A DNA stretch of 52,087 bases from Parcubacteria group bacterium Gr01-1014_38 (GCA_007376145.1 VMFP01000005.1:1-52087); one strand, 5' to 3'. Positions 7,718-16,762 are shown, counted from the stretch's first letter. The notes: generated from the sequence alone by a model not told the origin. Made by a program: numbers and translations.

Positions 7718-8997
7718 GGGGGCATCAAACGGAGTCTCTCCTCCACCACGGGGTCATACAAAATGGCGATGTGTTTCGCCAGCTGGCGTGTCCGCTCGAA
7801 GAGCCAGCGTGCTTCGGCGCGGTTCCCGGTTGCCTCTGCGATCACGGCTGCGTGGAACACAATGAGTGGGTCGTGTTCACCGAGACGGAGAGCTTCCTTG
7901 ATCACATGCGCAGCGCGCTCGTGTTGCCCGTCTTTGTACAGCGCCCACGCAAGCACATCAGCGGCCTGGATACTCGGCCGGTCGCGGTGCGCGGCTTCGG
8001 CTTTCTGCAGTGCGGTGCCAAGATCCCGATCGTGATCCGCGAGAAAGAAGGCAATCTCGAGATCCGTGTTCACGCCGCTCGCCTGCGATTTCTCAAAGGC
8101 GAGCTGCGCGAGAGTGTAGTAGGTCTCGGCCCGTTCCTTCTCCCCGAGGCGCACGTACGTGTCACCGAGGTCAATCGCGTGCTGCGCAACGGGCAGACGT
8201 GCAAGCGCTCGCTCGAACCATGGGAGCGCGCCGCGAAGATCGCCCTGCGCGACGGCAACACGACCGCGTCCTTCAAGCGCAGGTGGATGGTCAGGAACCA
8301 CGGCGAGAGCCCGCTCGTATGCACGAGCTGCGGCATCGGGATCGCGGCGCAGAGCCAGATTTCCGAGCAGGACGTAGCTCCACGCAAGGTTCTCTGGGTA
8401 CAGAGACCCCGCGCTGATCGCATCGCGGATCGCCTCCTCTGCGCCTTCGAGATCGCCATGGAGCTCGCGCGCATAGGCGATGCGGTGGTAGGCGCTCAAG
8501 TTCGGCCGGAGGTCAACCATCCGCTGGAACGCTTCGACCGCCTCGATGTACTGGCCGAGTTCCAGGGCGGCATCGCCAAGCAGACCGTAATGGGCAGCGG
8601 CGTGCTGGTTGCGCTGAATGGCCTCCTCGGCAAGTCGCTTCGCTTCACGGAACTGGTGACGGCCGAAGGCAATGGCGGATCGGGTCGCAATGATGTCAGC
8701 ACGACCGGGCGCGAGTTGTTCGGCGTCGTTGAGAACTTCTTCGACACGAGCATAGAGCGCGACATCCGCTGTCTCTCGTACCTTCTGGAGAAGGACCTGC
8801 GCGAGCTCAAGGCGGAGCTCCACATTCTTCGGTGAACGGCGGATCCGAGATTCGAGCGTTTGAATGCGTTGCTCGGTGGATGCGATACCCGTCGGGGTGG
8901 ACGATGCGCGCGGCGATGGTCGAAAGATCGTCGTGACGACGACGGCACTCCCGAGCAGCAATCCGAGGGATAGGAGAACGTGCCAGAGGTTCCGCAC
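7714..8997 (-). CDS. membrane-anchored TPR-repeat protein
   Basis: A 427-residue protein with an N-terminal membrane segment (about 6-25) and a long array of tetratricopeptide-like repeats, for example residues from about 130 on with AAAHYGLLGDAALELGQYIE and repeated A-x-G-x-x-x-x-A patterns. It probably forms a periplasmic or extracytoplasmic scaffold. It lies between the DUF4331 gene (84-base gap) and the hupE-like gene (ATGA overlap), so it is likely the bridging member of a three-gene unit. No catalytic domain is visible. Confidence 0.85.
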   Translation of the reverse strand: MRNLWHVLLSLGLLLGSAVVVTTIFRPSPRASSTPTGIASTEQRIQTLESRIRRSPKNVELRLELAQVLLQKVRETADVALYARVEEVLNDAEQLAPGRADIIATRSAIAFGRHQFREAKRLAEEAIQRNQHAAAHYGLLGDAALELGQYIEAVEAFQRMVDLRPNLSAYHRIAYARELHGDLEGAEEAIRDAISAGSLYPENLAWSYVLLGNLALRRDPDAAARAYERALAVVPDHPPALEGRGRVAVAQGDLRGALPWFERALARLPVAQHAIDLGDTYVRLGEKERAETYYTLAQLAFEKSQASGVNTDLEIAFFLADHDRDLGTALQKAEAAHRDRPSIQAADVLAWALYKDGQHERAAHVIKEALRLGEHDPLIVFHAAVIAEATGNRAEARWLFERTRQLAKHIAILYDPVVEERLRLMPP

Positions 8998-9081
8998 GGC
9001 ATGTACACTGAAGAACCCGCGTGCGGTTGTCCACCGCGTGTGCTCTGCGACGCGCCAGTTGTCGGTGCGCGGGAGATCCTG

Positions 9082-10467
9082 CTACGGCGCCGGACAGTGG
9101 GGAACGCTATCGAAGCCGCTCCCCGGAAGGGCGAGGTACGGGAATGTGCTCAGGAAGGCTTTATCATTCTCATCCACACCGTCCCCAAGACGATTCGCCA
9201 ACGGATCGGGTATAAACCCTGGGTGGAAGAGTGCATAGACAGCACCGGCAACAGCGCGGAGCGAGATGTCAGTCACATCGTCTGCCAGACGGCGTCCATT
9301 CGGATAGCCCTGAGTGTCTCCGCCGAGGACGCCGAACCGATTCGGCGTTTCGGTCGGTGGAATCGCAGTGTTCAGACGGAGCATTTCCGCGGCGCGTTGG
9401 TTTCCCTGGTCCGTCAGCCCGGGAATTCCTGTGAGGAAAACCGCCATGAGATCGTCGCGTTCATCACCGCTGCCCACATCGCCCTGCGGTGGGACCGCGA
9501 TCCCGTAGAGAGCGTTGAGGAGTGTTCCGAGTTCCGGATTCGCCACGAAATTCGCAAACTGTCCGTCATCACGTGGTGCCGATGCATTCCAGCGATCCTT
9601 CCCCTCGAGCGGAATGACAACTTCGTTCACGAGCGGCGACCCGAGGCGCGATACCTGAACCCACGGACCGTCGTGCTCCTGCGAACCATCGGTGCGCAGG
9701 ACGCGCTGTGAAGGACGAGAGGAGGTCGTCCAGACACCGATGGTCGGGTGCTGATCATCCGCCAGCAGCTGTTCAATCGGAACCTGAAGCGCAAGCGTGA
9801 GCACGCCATATCCGGCGAGACCGTCGACACCGCCACCTTCGTCCCCCGGCGGGTTCCGAATCGTGAGGAGATCAAACGCGCCGCCAAGGTCAACGAAGAA
9901 GGGATCATCTCGTTGCCCAGCAAAGACCTTGATGTCATCCGCGACTGTATGGATGGCCGCTTCCTGAAGGGCGGGATAGTTCGGCGTAGTCTGCGGACCA
10001 ACGTGGGACGGTGGCGTGACGAGACCCCTGCCGAGCTCAGTGTCCCCCCGGGTGAGGGTGTAAGTCTGCGGCGTGTTCCAGTCGGGGTCATCGGGGGCAT
10101 CAATGGGCCCCGTGGCGTAGAGGAAGGTGTTCGGATTCCGAAGGAGGTCCTGGAAACGGAACTGATACGAGATGTCTTCGTGCGCGTCTCCATCGTTATC
10201 CACCTTGATTTCGTAGAGGACGTTTGGATCGAAGGAATAGAAATTGGGCCCACCCGCTGGTTCCTGGAAGGGAAGGTAGTTCGCAATGAGGGTGACGGTC
10301 TCCGGGTTGTCCGGGCTCACGAAGGCGAAGAGATCGGTGGCGTCTGCCTTTGGGTCTCCACTAATGAGCGGGGCTTCCCGGTGGCTTGAGGCACGCACCG
10401 GAGCCTGGGTGGTTGTGAAAACCACGGCGAGAAGCAACAGAATGACGCCAAGCGTTCGCCAGTTCAT
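9082..10467 (-). CDS. secreted DUF4331-family protein
   Basis: A 461-residue exported protein with a clear signal peptide (hydrophobic 7-24) and the DUF4331 hallmark right after it: SSHREAPLISGDPKADATDL. Later family blocks include NYLPFQEPAGGPNFYSFDPN and a C-terminal GYPNGRRLADDVTD. DUF4331 proteins are secreted, of unknown activity, and common in free-living bacteria. It is the first gene of the DUF4331-TPR-HupE unit. A surface or metal-related role is only inference from the linked gene. The family is unexpected in a reduced Patescibacteria-like genome. Confidence 0.9.
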   Translation of the reverse strand: MNWRTLGVILLLLAVVFTTTQAPVRASSHREAPLISGDPKADATDLFAFVSPDNPETVTLIANYLPFQEPAGGPNFYSFDPNVLYEIKVDNDGDAHEDISYQFRFQDLLRNPNTFLYATGPIDAPDDPDWNTPQTYTLTRGDTELGRGLVTPPSHVGPQTTPNYPALQEAAIHTVADDIKVFAGQRDDPFFVDLGGAFDLLTIRNPPGDEGGGVDGLAGYGVLTLALQVPIEQLLADDQHPTIGVWTTSSRPSQRVLRTDGSQEHDGPWVQVSRLGSPLVNEVVIPLEGKDRWNASAPRDDGQFANFVANPELGTLLNALYGIAVPPQGDVGSGDERDDLMAVFLTGIPGLTDQGNQRAAEMLRLNTAIPPTETPNRFGVLGGDTQGYPNGRRLADDVTDISLRAVAGAVYALFHPGFIPDPLANRLGDGVDENDKAFLSTFPYLALPGSGFDSVPHCPAP

Positions 10468-10743
10468 TGGTCATCCACAGTCTACCGCACGACCAACCGC
10501 GCTGCCACCTGCTGTCAAGGGCCACTGATGGAGTCACAGGACACGGAGGACCCATCGTGTAGCTTTTGGGGAGACACCCCCCCCTGTGCCTCCCCCTATG
10601 GGTTCCAAACCAGTCACGAGATCAGGTAGCGTGTGTGACGCTAGCCGGTGTCAGATCTTTCAACGACTCCGTCCACGCTTGCCACACGCAGAATCGAGAG
10701 AAGAAGAGGGTTCCACATTTTTGTCAGGTGGGCTGTCGATTGC
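10468..10743. other. intergenic region upstream of the DUF4331 gene
   Basis: The 276 bases hold no supported gene. A GGGGAG/CTCCCC hairpin around a run of C (10568-10595), a small TAGCGT/ACGCTA hairpin (10627-10643) and the right copy of the direct repeat (10681-10734) are visible. The DUF4331 promoter should lie here on the minus strand but I could not fix it. Confidence 0.5.
10681..10734 (+). repeat. 54-bp direct repeat, right copy flanking the DUF4331 cassette
   Basis: Right partner of 6709-6762 (45 of 54 identical, same orientation). It lies about 210 bases upstream of the DUF4331 start and ten bases from the stop of the next minus-strand gene. Confidence 0.75.
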
Positions 10744-12903
10744 TCACGTTCGCCGCGCCAGGAGGCGAAGGATCCCGAGGACGCCGGCGGAGCCCCAGGC
10801 GACGTACGTGGGGACGGGAAGATGCGGGGTAAGCGGTTTTCGCTCCGAGCGAGGAGACGATGCGCGGAGTGAAGGCGGACCCGCCTCTCGCGTGTTTGCC
10901 CGGTTTGCCGCGGTACGGCCGCGCGGGGCGCTCGCGCGATCGGTGCTCCCCGAACGAGCTGCAGCAGACTGTGAGGAAACTTTTCCCGCGCCCACTGTGC
11001 CGGAGCGCGCCGCCGCGGACGCTGCCACTCGTCCAGCAAGCTGCAGGTCACTTTCGAACCGCGGGAGGATGCGGTATGTCGCGCCCGACTGGGAGGCAAG
11101 GCCGACCACCGCGAGCTCCTGCCCCTTGGAAAGTTGGGGTCGTTTCCAGCCCGTGGTCTCCCGGATGAGAATGCGCAGTGGTCCCGACCCGTCATCGAGG
11201 GTGAACGTGTTCCCGGAGAGCTTCGTCACCGTTCCGCGGACGCTCACGAGCGTTCCTTCGAGAGCCTCGCCGACGGCACCGGTCTTCGCTTCGACGGAAG
11301 CCGGCACGGCCCCCGATCCCGTCTTGCGAACCCCGGCGGCATCGGCGCGGACCCGCGCTTCATTCCTGATGCTGCTCGTCACGCCGTCAACCGTCACGCG
11401 GTCGCCGAGCGACAGGGGCGGCGGATCGCCTTTGCTGACAAAGACCTGGAGTCCCGACCCCGACTCCGCAAGGTAGAAGACCCCGCGACCGAGCAGGTTG
11501 GGCGGGGCGGTCACCACTCCGGAGACCTGCACGCGCGCCCCGCGCGCGAGCGAGCGGACCTCCGCGAGCGACACGAAGCGCCCGGCAGAGGGAGAGGCGC
11601 TGGGCGACGGCGATGGCGTACCGCTGGCTCCTTCGTCGTCCTCCTGCCCCCGCGCCGGTAGCGGCGTGAAGACGTTCGCGGCTCCGGGGGTCGGCGTTGC
11701 CGTCCACTCTGCGGACCCATCACTCTTCCGCGCCCAGGCCGCCCCCTCGCGGGGAACGTCCCCATAGATGAGGGAGTGCACCACGGTACCATCCGAAGCA
11801 AGGAGACGCGCAGAATCCCCATTGTTGTTCAGCGCGAGGCGGGTTTCGCTCCGCGGGAACGAGCGGTACTCCCTCCCTTGGAGAACCGTGCCTGCCGTGA
11901 GAGTGTAGGGAGTGCTGCCGCCTTCCGCGTCGTCGAGTTTGGCCCCGCTGAGATCAACGGATTCCGCCGCCGTGTTGAAGAGTTCAATGAATTCGCCGGC
12001 GGCATCGCTGCCGACCGGATCCGGGAGCGTCTCGTTGACGACGACACTCGTCGGAAGGGGACGGGTGCGGACGAGAACCGCGTGTGTCGCCTCCGCTTCG
12101 GCGCTTCCGTCGCTTGCCGTCGCGGTAATGGTGAACGAACCGGCGCGTCCGTAGGTGTGCGTGACGGACGTTCCTTGGGCTCTCCCGCCATCGCCGAAGT
12201 CCCAGGAGACCGTCACGCGATCCCCGTCGGGATCGGTCACCGTGGCTGAAAATGCTCCGCGCTCGCCTTCAAACAGCGAGGTGGGACCGGTCACCGCGAT
12301 GCTCGGCGGGCGATTCCCGGGGCTGTTCGGAGTCCGCGGCGTCCCATGGCGGCCGCCGAGAGCGCCGGTGGACGTATGCCAGCTCCTCGCCTCCACGCCG
12401 CTCCCCGGCGGATCCTTCCGCTCCATCGAGATGCCGCCTCCCGTAGTTCTCCCCGCGAACCACCCGCCGGAGGGTTGGTTGGCCTGATCGACGATGGTGT
12501 TCTCCGCGTCGAGGAGCCGGAGGAGCTCGCCGGTGTTCAGAAGCGCGAGCGCGGAGATAACTTTGTCTGCGGGAATCGTTGTCGCGTCCTCGTTTCGTTC
12601 AATAAGATAGAAATCTCCGGCGCCAATCGTATCGCCTTCCCCAAACGTGAAGATGCGCGTCGGTTCCTGCTCCCCTCGCTGGCGCTGGAGCTCCCAGCCC
12701 GCGAGGGAGATCTCCGCATCGCTCGTGTTCCGGAGTTCGAGGTACTCGACCCCGCCCCACATGATCTCATTGATGACGACGCTGGGTTCCTCCTGGGCAT
12801 GGGCGGAGAACCAGAGAGTGAGGAAACTGATCCCGATGAGGAGGCTGATGACAAGCCGAGACGCCGCTGCGCCCTGGGTCGCGTGGGAAGATCTGCCTGG
12901 CAT
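10744..12903 (-). CDS. surface protein: lamin-tail, PKD, lamin-tail, OB-fold, C-terminal anchor
   Basis: A 719-residue exported protein. A signal peptide ends near AHAQ (about 33-36). A first lamin-tail-like domain begins VVINEIMWGGVEYLELRN. A PKD-type Ig domain follows (WDFGDGGRAQGTSVTHTYG). A second lamin-tail-like domain begins VVVNETLPDPVGSDAAGEFIE. After a Ser/Pro linker comes an OB-fold-like region (RVQVSGVVTAPPNLLGRGVF ... RILIRETT). The C-terminus has a short hydrophobic segment and RR tail that may anchor it. No nuclease catalytic domain is present, although LTD/OB combinations often accompany extracellular nucleases. The start is the ATG at 12901-12903; the open frame further upstream is antisense-like. 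Confidence 0.8.
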   Translation of the reverse strand: MPGRSSHATQGAAASRLVISLLIGISFLTLWFSAHAQEEPSVVINEIMWGGVEYLELRNTSDAEISLAGWELQRQRGEQEPTRIFTFGEGDTIGAGDFYLIERNEDATTIPADKVISALALLNTGELLRLLDAENTIVDQANQPSGGWFAGRTTGGGISMERKDPPGSGVEARSWHTSTGALGGRHGTPRTPNSPGNRPPSIAVTGPTSLFEGERGAFSATVTDPDGDRVTVSWDFGDGGRAQGTSVTHTYGRAGSFTITATASDGSAEAEATHAVLVRTRPLPTSVVVNETLPDPVGSDAAGEFIELFNTAAESVDLSGAKLDDAEGGSTPYTLTAGTVLQGREYRSFPRSETRLALNNNGDSARLLASDGTVVHSLIYGDVPREGAAWARKSDGSAEWTATPTPGAANVFTPLPARGQEDDEGASGTPSPSPSASPSAGRFVSLAEVRSLARGARVQVSGVVTAPPNLLGRGVFYLAESGSGLQVFVSKGDPPPLSLGDRVTVDGVTSSIRNEARVRADAAGVRKTGSGAVPASVEAKTGAVGEALEGTLVSVRGTVTKLSGNTFTLDDGSGPLRILIRETTGWKRPQLSKGQELAVVGLASQSGATYRILPRFESDLQLAGRVAASAAARSGTVGAGKVSSQSAAARSGSTDRASAPRGRTAANRANTREAGPPSLRASSPRSERKPLTPHLPVPTYVAWGSAGVLGILRLLARRT

Positions 12904-12911
12904 CGCCGCTC

Positions 12912-13502
12912 TCACACAACCGAAGACAGAGAGATCTGAGCGCCTGCCCGGCGGAGCGCTTCCTCGTGCGCCAGAATCACGATCTTCTTCACCGCATCTG
13001 GATGTGGAACCTGCTCGAAGACGAAACGCTCTCGCTCTCCCGCGGTCTGGACGAAGACCTGCCCGTAGTCCAAGAAGGTGGGGAACAATCCTTTCACTTC
13101 GCTCGTCGCGTCCTGGACGCGGAGGAGACGCTGCTCGGAGATCACCCGGTTGAACAAGCCCACCTGCTCGATGTTGACGATACGCTCGTCCGTGACGATC
13201 CAGAGGTCGAGGTAGTAGTCCACCCACGCGTAGGCGAAGAAGAGCCAGAGAAAGAGGTAGTAGAGAGAGAGCGCGACCGACAGGAGAACCTCCCAGACGG
13301 TTCCCTCGAGACTCTGGGAGAGGCCCGCGGGGACCAGGAACCGAAGGAAGATGGGGAGGAGCGTGAACCGAACGAAGGCGGCCGCAACGAGAATGAAGAC
13401 AAACGGATGGCGTCGGAGAACAAGGAGCACGCGCTCCCCGCGGTGCTGGCCTTGGAAGTGCATGCTCCGGAACTCACTCGGCGGAGGGAACGCGTGCGGC
13501 AT
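12912..13502 (-). CDS. PH-domain (bPH2-like) membrane protein
   Basis: A 196-residue protein with two hydrophobic segments (about 35-57 and 68-95) followed by a bacterial PH-like domain beginning DLWIVTDERIVNIEQVGLFN, with the RVQDATSEVKGLFPTFLDYG block typical of this group. The domain probably faces the cytoplasm. An internal Met at residue 14 (13461-13463) could be the true start. It sits between the small membrane protein and the lamin-tail surface protein in a ruvB-led minus-strand unit. Function unknown. Confidence 0.8.
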   Translation of the reverse strand: MPHAFPPPSEFRSMHFQGQHRGERVLLVLRRHPFVFILVAAAFVRFTLLPIFLRFLVPAGLSQSLEGTVWEVLLSVALSLYYLFLWLFFAYAWVDYYLDLWIVTDERIVNIEQVGLFNRVISEQRLLRVQDATSEVKGLFPTFLDYGQVFVQTAGERERFVFEQVPHPDAVKKIVILAHEEALRRAGAQISLSSVV

Positions 13503-13522
13503 GCGGTTCGAAGAAATTCCGG

Positions 13523-13759
13523 TCAGAACACGGCCGTGGGCAGCGTGGTCGGCGCCGACCAGTCAAGGCGGAGGAACCCTGCGACGGACACAAGGAGAAG
13601 AAACAGCGTCACGCCGACGAAGAGGATGATGGACACGATCGCGGTCTCCCGGCGAGGTGCGAACCTCAGAAGATGGTAGGCGAGGAACACGCTCCAGATG
13701 GCGTAAAACGCGAGGAAGAGAAGGAAGAAGAGCAGCGCGCCAAGTGCCAGGGGGTTCAT
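13523..13759 (-). CDS. small two-helix membrane protein
   Basis: A 78-residue protein with two long hydrophobic helices (about 3-28 and 39-66) separated by a positively charged RFAPRRE loop. Its start overlaps the ruvB stop in an ATGA (13756-13759), which indicates translational coupling. I do not recognise a family. Confidence 0.75.
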   Translation of the reverse strand: MNPLALGALLFFLLFLAFYAIWSVFLAYHLLRFAPRRETAIVSIILFVGVTLFLLLVSVAGFLRLDWSAPTTLPTAVF

Positions 13760-14823
13760 AGCAACTGGGGGTGCTTCTCGGCGGGGAGCGGACGCCCGAG
13801 GTGCACGTAGGCGGCGGGAGTCGCCACACGACCACGGGGCGTGCGCTGGAGGAACCCGAGCTGGAGCAAGTACGGTTCGGTCACTCCTTCGAGGGTTTCC
13901 TCATCCTCGTGCGTGGCGGCGGCGAGGGTCGTCAGCCCCACCGGACCGCCGCCGAAGACGTCAATCACGGTCGTGAGGAGCGTGCGGTCCACCGCGTCGA
14001 GTCCGCGGGCATCCACCTCGAGGAGTGCCAAGGACCGACCAGCGAGCTCCACCGTGATCCGCCGCCCTTCCTCAACCTCGGCAAGGTCGCGTGCACGTTT
14101 CAAGAGGCGGTTGGCGACGCGCGGAGTTCCGCGACTACTCTGCGCCAACCGCGCGGCTGCCTCATCGTCCAGGTCCACCCTGAGCAATCGGGAAGAGCGC
14201 CGGAGGATGGTGACGATCTCTTCCTCGGTGTAGAACGTCAGACGGTGGGTCACGCCGAAGCGGTCCCGGAACGGGGCCGAGAGCATCCCGACGCGCGTCG
14301 TCGCACCGATAAGGGTGAAGCGCGAGATGGTGAGCCGAACCGTCTTCGCCCCCGGACCCTGTCCGAGGACCACATCGAGGAAGAAATCCTCCATGGCACT
14401 GTACAGCACCTCCTCGACGACGCGCGGGAGGCGGTGAATCTCGTCCACGAAGAGGAGATCGCCTTCTTCTAAGTTCGTGAGAATCGCGGCAAGGTCCCCC
14501 GTTTTCTCGATAGCCCCACCGCTCGTCACCCGCAGGTTCGTGCCGAGCTCGCCAGCCACAATCGTGGCGAGCGTGGTTTTTCCTAAACCCGCGGGGCCGC
14601 TAAAGAGGACGTGCTCGAGCGCTTCTTTCCGCTTCTTTGCTGCGGCGAGGAACACGCGGAGGTGCTTCTTGACCCCCGCCTGGCCGACAAATTCTTCGAG
14701 CGTCTGCGGACGTAAACTCGCTTCGTACGCGCGTTCGCCCACGGCCTGCGGCGTAGGCGTACTCCGAACACTCACGTCTGGCGTCTTTTGGATGCGCTTA
14801 CTTGGTGACGCTGCCCGCGGCAT
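13756..14823 (-). CDS. ruvB: RuvB, Holliday junction branch-migration helicase
   Basis: A 355-residue RuvB, the AAA+ motor that drives branch migration with RuvA. Walker [10 protein letters not shown] (76-84), Walker B VDEIH (126-130), the [18 protein letters not shown] sensor/arginine-finger region and the C-terminal winged-helix ([20 protein letters not shown]) are all present. The first 25 residues are a variable extension. It leads a minus-strand unit of membrane genes. ruvC is in the window (19.5 kb) but not adjacent, and ruvA is not seen. Confidence 0.97.
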   Translation of the reverse strand: MPRAASPSKRIQKTPDVSVRSTPTPQAVGERAYEASLRPQTLEEFVGQAGVKKHLRVFLAAAKKRKEALEHVLFSGPAGLGKTTLATIVAGELGTNLRVTSGGAIEKTGDLAAILTNLEEGDLLFVDEIHRLPRVVEEVLYSAMEDFFLDVVLGQGPGAKTVRLTISRFTLIGATTRVGMLSAPFRDRFGVTHRLTFYTEEEIVTILRRSSRLLRVDLDDEAAARLAQSSRGTPRVANRLLKRARDLAEVEEGRRITVELAGRSLALLEVDARGLDAVDRTLLTTVIDVFGGGPVGLTTLAAATHEDEETLEGVTEPYLLQLGFLQRTPRGRVATPAAYVHLGRPLPAEKHPQLL

Positions 14824-14854
14824 ACGCCCCTATCGTACCTCGCGCATCCGCCTC

Positions 14855-14883
14855 TTGACAGACGCAGAAGTTCTCGCTACACT
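14855..14883 (+). promoter_or_regulatory. sigma-70-type promoter
   Basis: TTGACA (14855-14860) and TACACT (14878-14883) are separated by 17 bases, with a perfect -35. It lies just upstream of the ruvB start on the other strand and reads into a short unit with two small frames. Confidence 0.75.
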
Positions 14884-14907
14884 GGTGCGTTCTTTCGATG
14901 TGGAGGG

Positions 14908-15102
14908 ATGCCCGTTTACACCCCGACTTCCCAGCACTTCCTGTACCCACCTACGCGGACGGTACGGGTCCACTTCCCTGTAGGCACGACGAGGCCAGTC
15001 GTCAGACGTGGTTTTCAGGGGGTTGGCTGTCCAGATCGGCTAAGGCAGCCCCGGCTTCCTTATGTCCTCGACACCAATTTCCACGTGTCTACAGTGAAGT
15101 GA
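14908..15102 (+). CDS. possible small protein in promoter-driven leader
   Basis: Sixty-four codons (MPVYTPTSQHFLYPPTRTVR ... YVLDTNFHVSTVK) about 25 bases past a strong promoter. GGAGGG directly abuts the ATG, which is too close for a good ribosome site. An overlapping frame from ATG 14898 is equally open. It could be a small basic protein, a leader peptide, or non-coding. Confidence 0.3.
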   Translation: MPVYTPTSQHFLYPPTRTVRVHFPVGTTRPVVRRGFQGVGCPDRLRQPRLPYVLDTNFHVSTVK

Positions 15103-15146
15103 GCCCCGCACCAATCCTGCTTCTCTTTTCAAACTAGGAGGATCAC

Positions 15147-15536
15147 ATGTCTGTTCAAAGTCCCACACGCCATTACTACATCGCCCTTGCAACGTCACGC
15201 GAACGGTATGAAAGCGCGATGGGACCGGCAGTGTGTCCCTTGGGCGCGTTCGATAGTGACGAAGAAGCCCTCGCCTACGCCCGCGAACATCTCTGTGGAG
15301 AGCATGCGCTACAGGTTGAGGTCACCCGCTCACTTGGTCACGTACAGTTCGGTAACCCAGATACCGGAATTAAAGACTTCGACCCTCCTCTCCAGCACGA
15401 TGTAACGCATACCACGCTTAAAACGAAAGTGTGCAGCGCAATTACATACCCCGGCCAATGTGGTGTCCGGGGTTTTTCTTGTCGGAGGTGCGTGACTTAC
15501 GCCCCATGGCCCATGGCCGAAAATCCGGTACGCTAG
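15147..15536 (+). CDS. hypothetical protein with strong RBS and an internal terminator
   Basis: A 129-codon frame with AGGAGG four bases before ATG 15147, the best ribosome site in the window. The first part (ARHYYIALATSRERYES-like, FDSDEEALAYAREHL) looks like a small soluble protein. An intrinsic terminator hairpin lies inside the frame at 15449-15480, so most transcripts would stop about 60 bases before the stop codon. The C-terminus may therefore be mis-framed or the protein made only on read-through. The family is not recognised. Confidence 0.5.
   Translation: MSVQSPTRHYYIALATSRERYESAMGPAVCPLGAFDSDEEALAYAREHLCGEHALQVEVTRSLGHVQFGNPDTGIKDFDPPLQHDVTHTTLKTKVCSAITYPGQCGVRGFSCRRCVTYAPWPMAENPVR
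15449..15480 (+). terminator. intrinsic terminator inside the 129-codon frame
   Basis: CCCCGG (15449-15454) pairs with CCGGGG (15467-15472) around a 12-base loop, followed by TTTTTCTT. It ends the unit driven from 14855-14883 and insulates the next gene. Confidence 0.75.
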
Positions 15537-15540
15537 TGGT

Positions 15541-16728
15541 GTGTTCTCCAAAACCGACATTAAAAACCTCCTCGAAAATCCTCGCCTGGCGGCGCCAGTC
15601 GCGAGTCTCTACGTGAATACGGATCGAGGATCGCCGGAAGGCGAGCGGTACATCGCAAGTTTCCGACATGTCGTCCACAAGGCGGATCGCGCACTCCGTC
15701 GCCGCCCCGACGCGGAGGCAGCAATCGCCCAAGACCGGATGACACAGGCACTTCCGGAGCTCCTCGCGTTCTTGGACCAAGAAGTAAAGCCGGTGCCGGT
15801 GATTCGCGGAGTTGCGCTCTTCGTCTCCCTCAGGGCTCCGAATCCTCGTGATCCTCGGACGCCGCCATTCACCGCCTTCACCCTCCCCCGTCCTCTCCGC
15901 AATCAGGCGTGGGTAGAGAACCGCCCGTCCATTCGACCGCTCCTCTTCCTTCTCGATCAGTACGAACGCGTCGGCGTCATCGTCGCCGATCGGAACCACG
16001 CGCGGATCTTCACGCTGTTCCTCGGCGAGATTGAGGAAATCCGCCGTCGGACAGCCGATACGCCCCGCCGCCACCACCAAGGCGGATGGAAGCAGATGCT
16101 CTTCCAGCGCGACATTGACGGCCATATCAAGGCGCACGTCCGCGCGACCGTCCGCGAGGCCGTGAACCTCTTCGGGCGGGATCATCTCAAGCGGATCGTC
16201 CTCGGCGGGGGCGATGAGACGCTCGGGCTGCTCAAGACAGAACTCCCGCTCCGCCTTCATTCCTTGATCGCCGGGACGTTTCTGGCAGAGCCGCACGCGA
16301 GCGACACCGAACTTGCGACCGCGGCGCTCGCGCTCGCTCACGGCGCGGAGATCCGGGAAGAGCAGCAGCGTGTCCAGGAGCTCGTGGATCACCTGGCCCA
16401 TCGCCCGAGTTTTGTGCGTGGTCCGCACCACCCCGAGGCAGTGTCGGGAATCCGCGAAACGCTCCGAGCGCTCTCGGAACGCCGCGTGCGGAGACTTCTG
16501 ATCGGCCGCGGGATCCGAATGCCAGGCTCCGTCTGCGACAACTGCTCCGCGCTGTGTACGGAAACGCGCGGCAGGTGCCCGTATTGCTCCTTTTCCCTTC
16601 GCCTGGTGCTGGACATTCTCGAGCATGCCGTTGAGCGCGCGCAAGAGCAAAGCGCCGACGTGGAGTTCGTCACCGACAACGCCTCGTTGACCGCCGTGGG
16701 AGGCGTCGGCGCGTTCCTGCGCTTTTAA
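15541..16728 (+). CDS. bacterial archaeo-eukaryotic release factor-like protein (baeRF)
   Basis: A 395-residue protein with the eRF1-like layout seen in bacterial baeRF families (closest in my judgement to family 10). The N-terminal region VASLYVNTDRG is followed by a central RNase H-like domain (RVGVIVADRNHARIFTLFLG, KRIVLGGGDETLGLLKTELP) and a C-terminal L7Ae-like part (ALSERRVRRLLIGRGI). A zinc-ribbon-like cysteine set CDNCSALC...CPYC lies near the end. Such proteins are thought to act on ribosomes but their roles are mostly unproven. The start is GTG at 15541, 60 bases past the terminator. Confidence 0.65.
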   Translation: MFSKTDIKNLLENPRLAAPVASLYVNTDRGSPEGERYIASFRHVVHKADRALRRRPDAEAAIAQDRMTQALPELLAFLDQEVKPVPVIRGVALFVSLRAPNPRDPRTPPFTAFTLPRPLRNQAWVENRPSIRPLLFLLDQYERVGVIVADRNHARIFTLFLGEIEEIRRRTADTPRRHHQGGWKQMLFQRDIDGHIKAHVRATVREAVNLFGRDHLKRIVLGGGDETLGLLKTELPLRLHSLIAGTFLAEPHASDTELATAALALAHGAEIREEQQRVQELVDHLAHRPSFVRGPHHPEAVSGIRETLRALSERRVRRLLIGRGIRMPGSVCDNCSALCTETRGRCPYCSFSLRLVLDILEHAVERAQEQSADVEFVTDNASLTAVGGVGAFLRF

Positions 16729-16762
16729 GCCTCTCTAGGCAGCCATCGCGCCCTGGCGTACG

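Noticed and set aside
10568-10595. GGGGAG/CTCCCC hairpin as a terminator
   Set aside because: No T-run follows on either strand, and the loop is a run of C; I kept it only as a note in the gap description.
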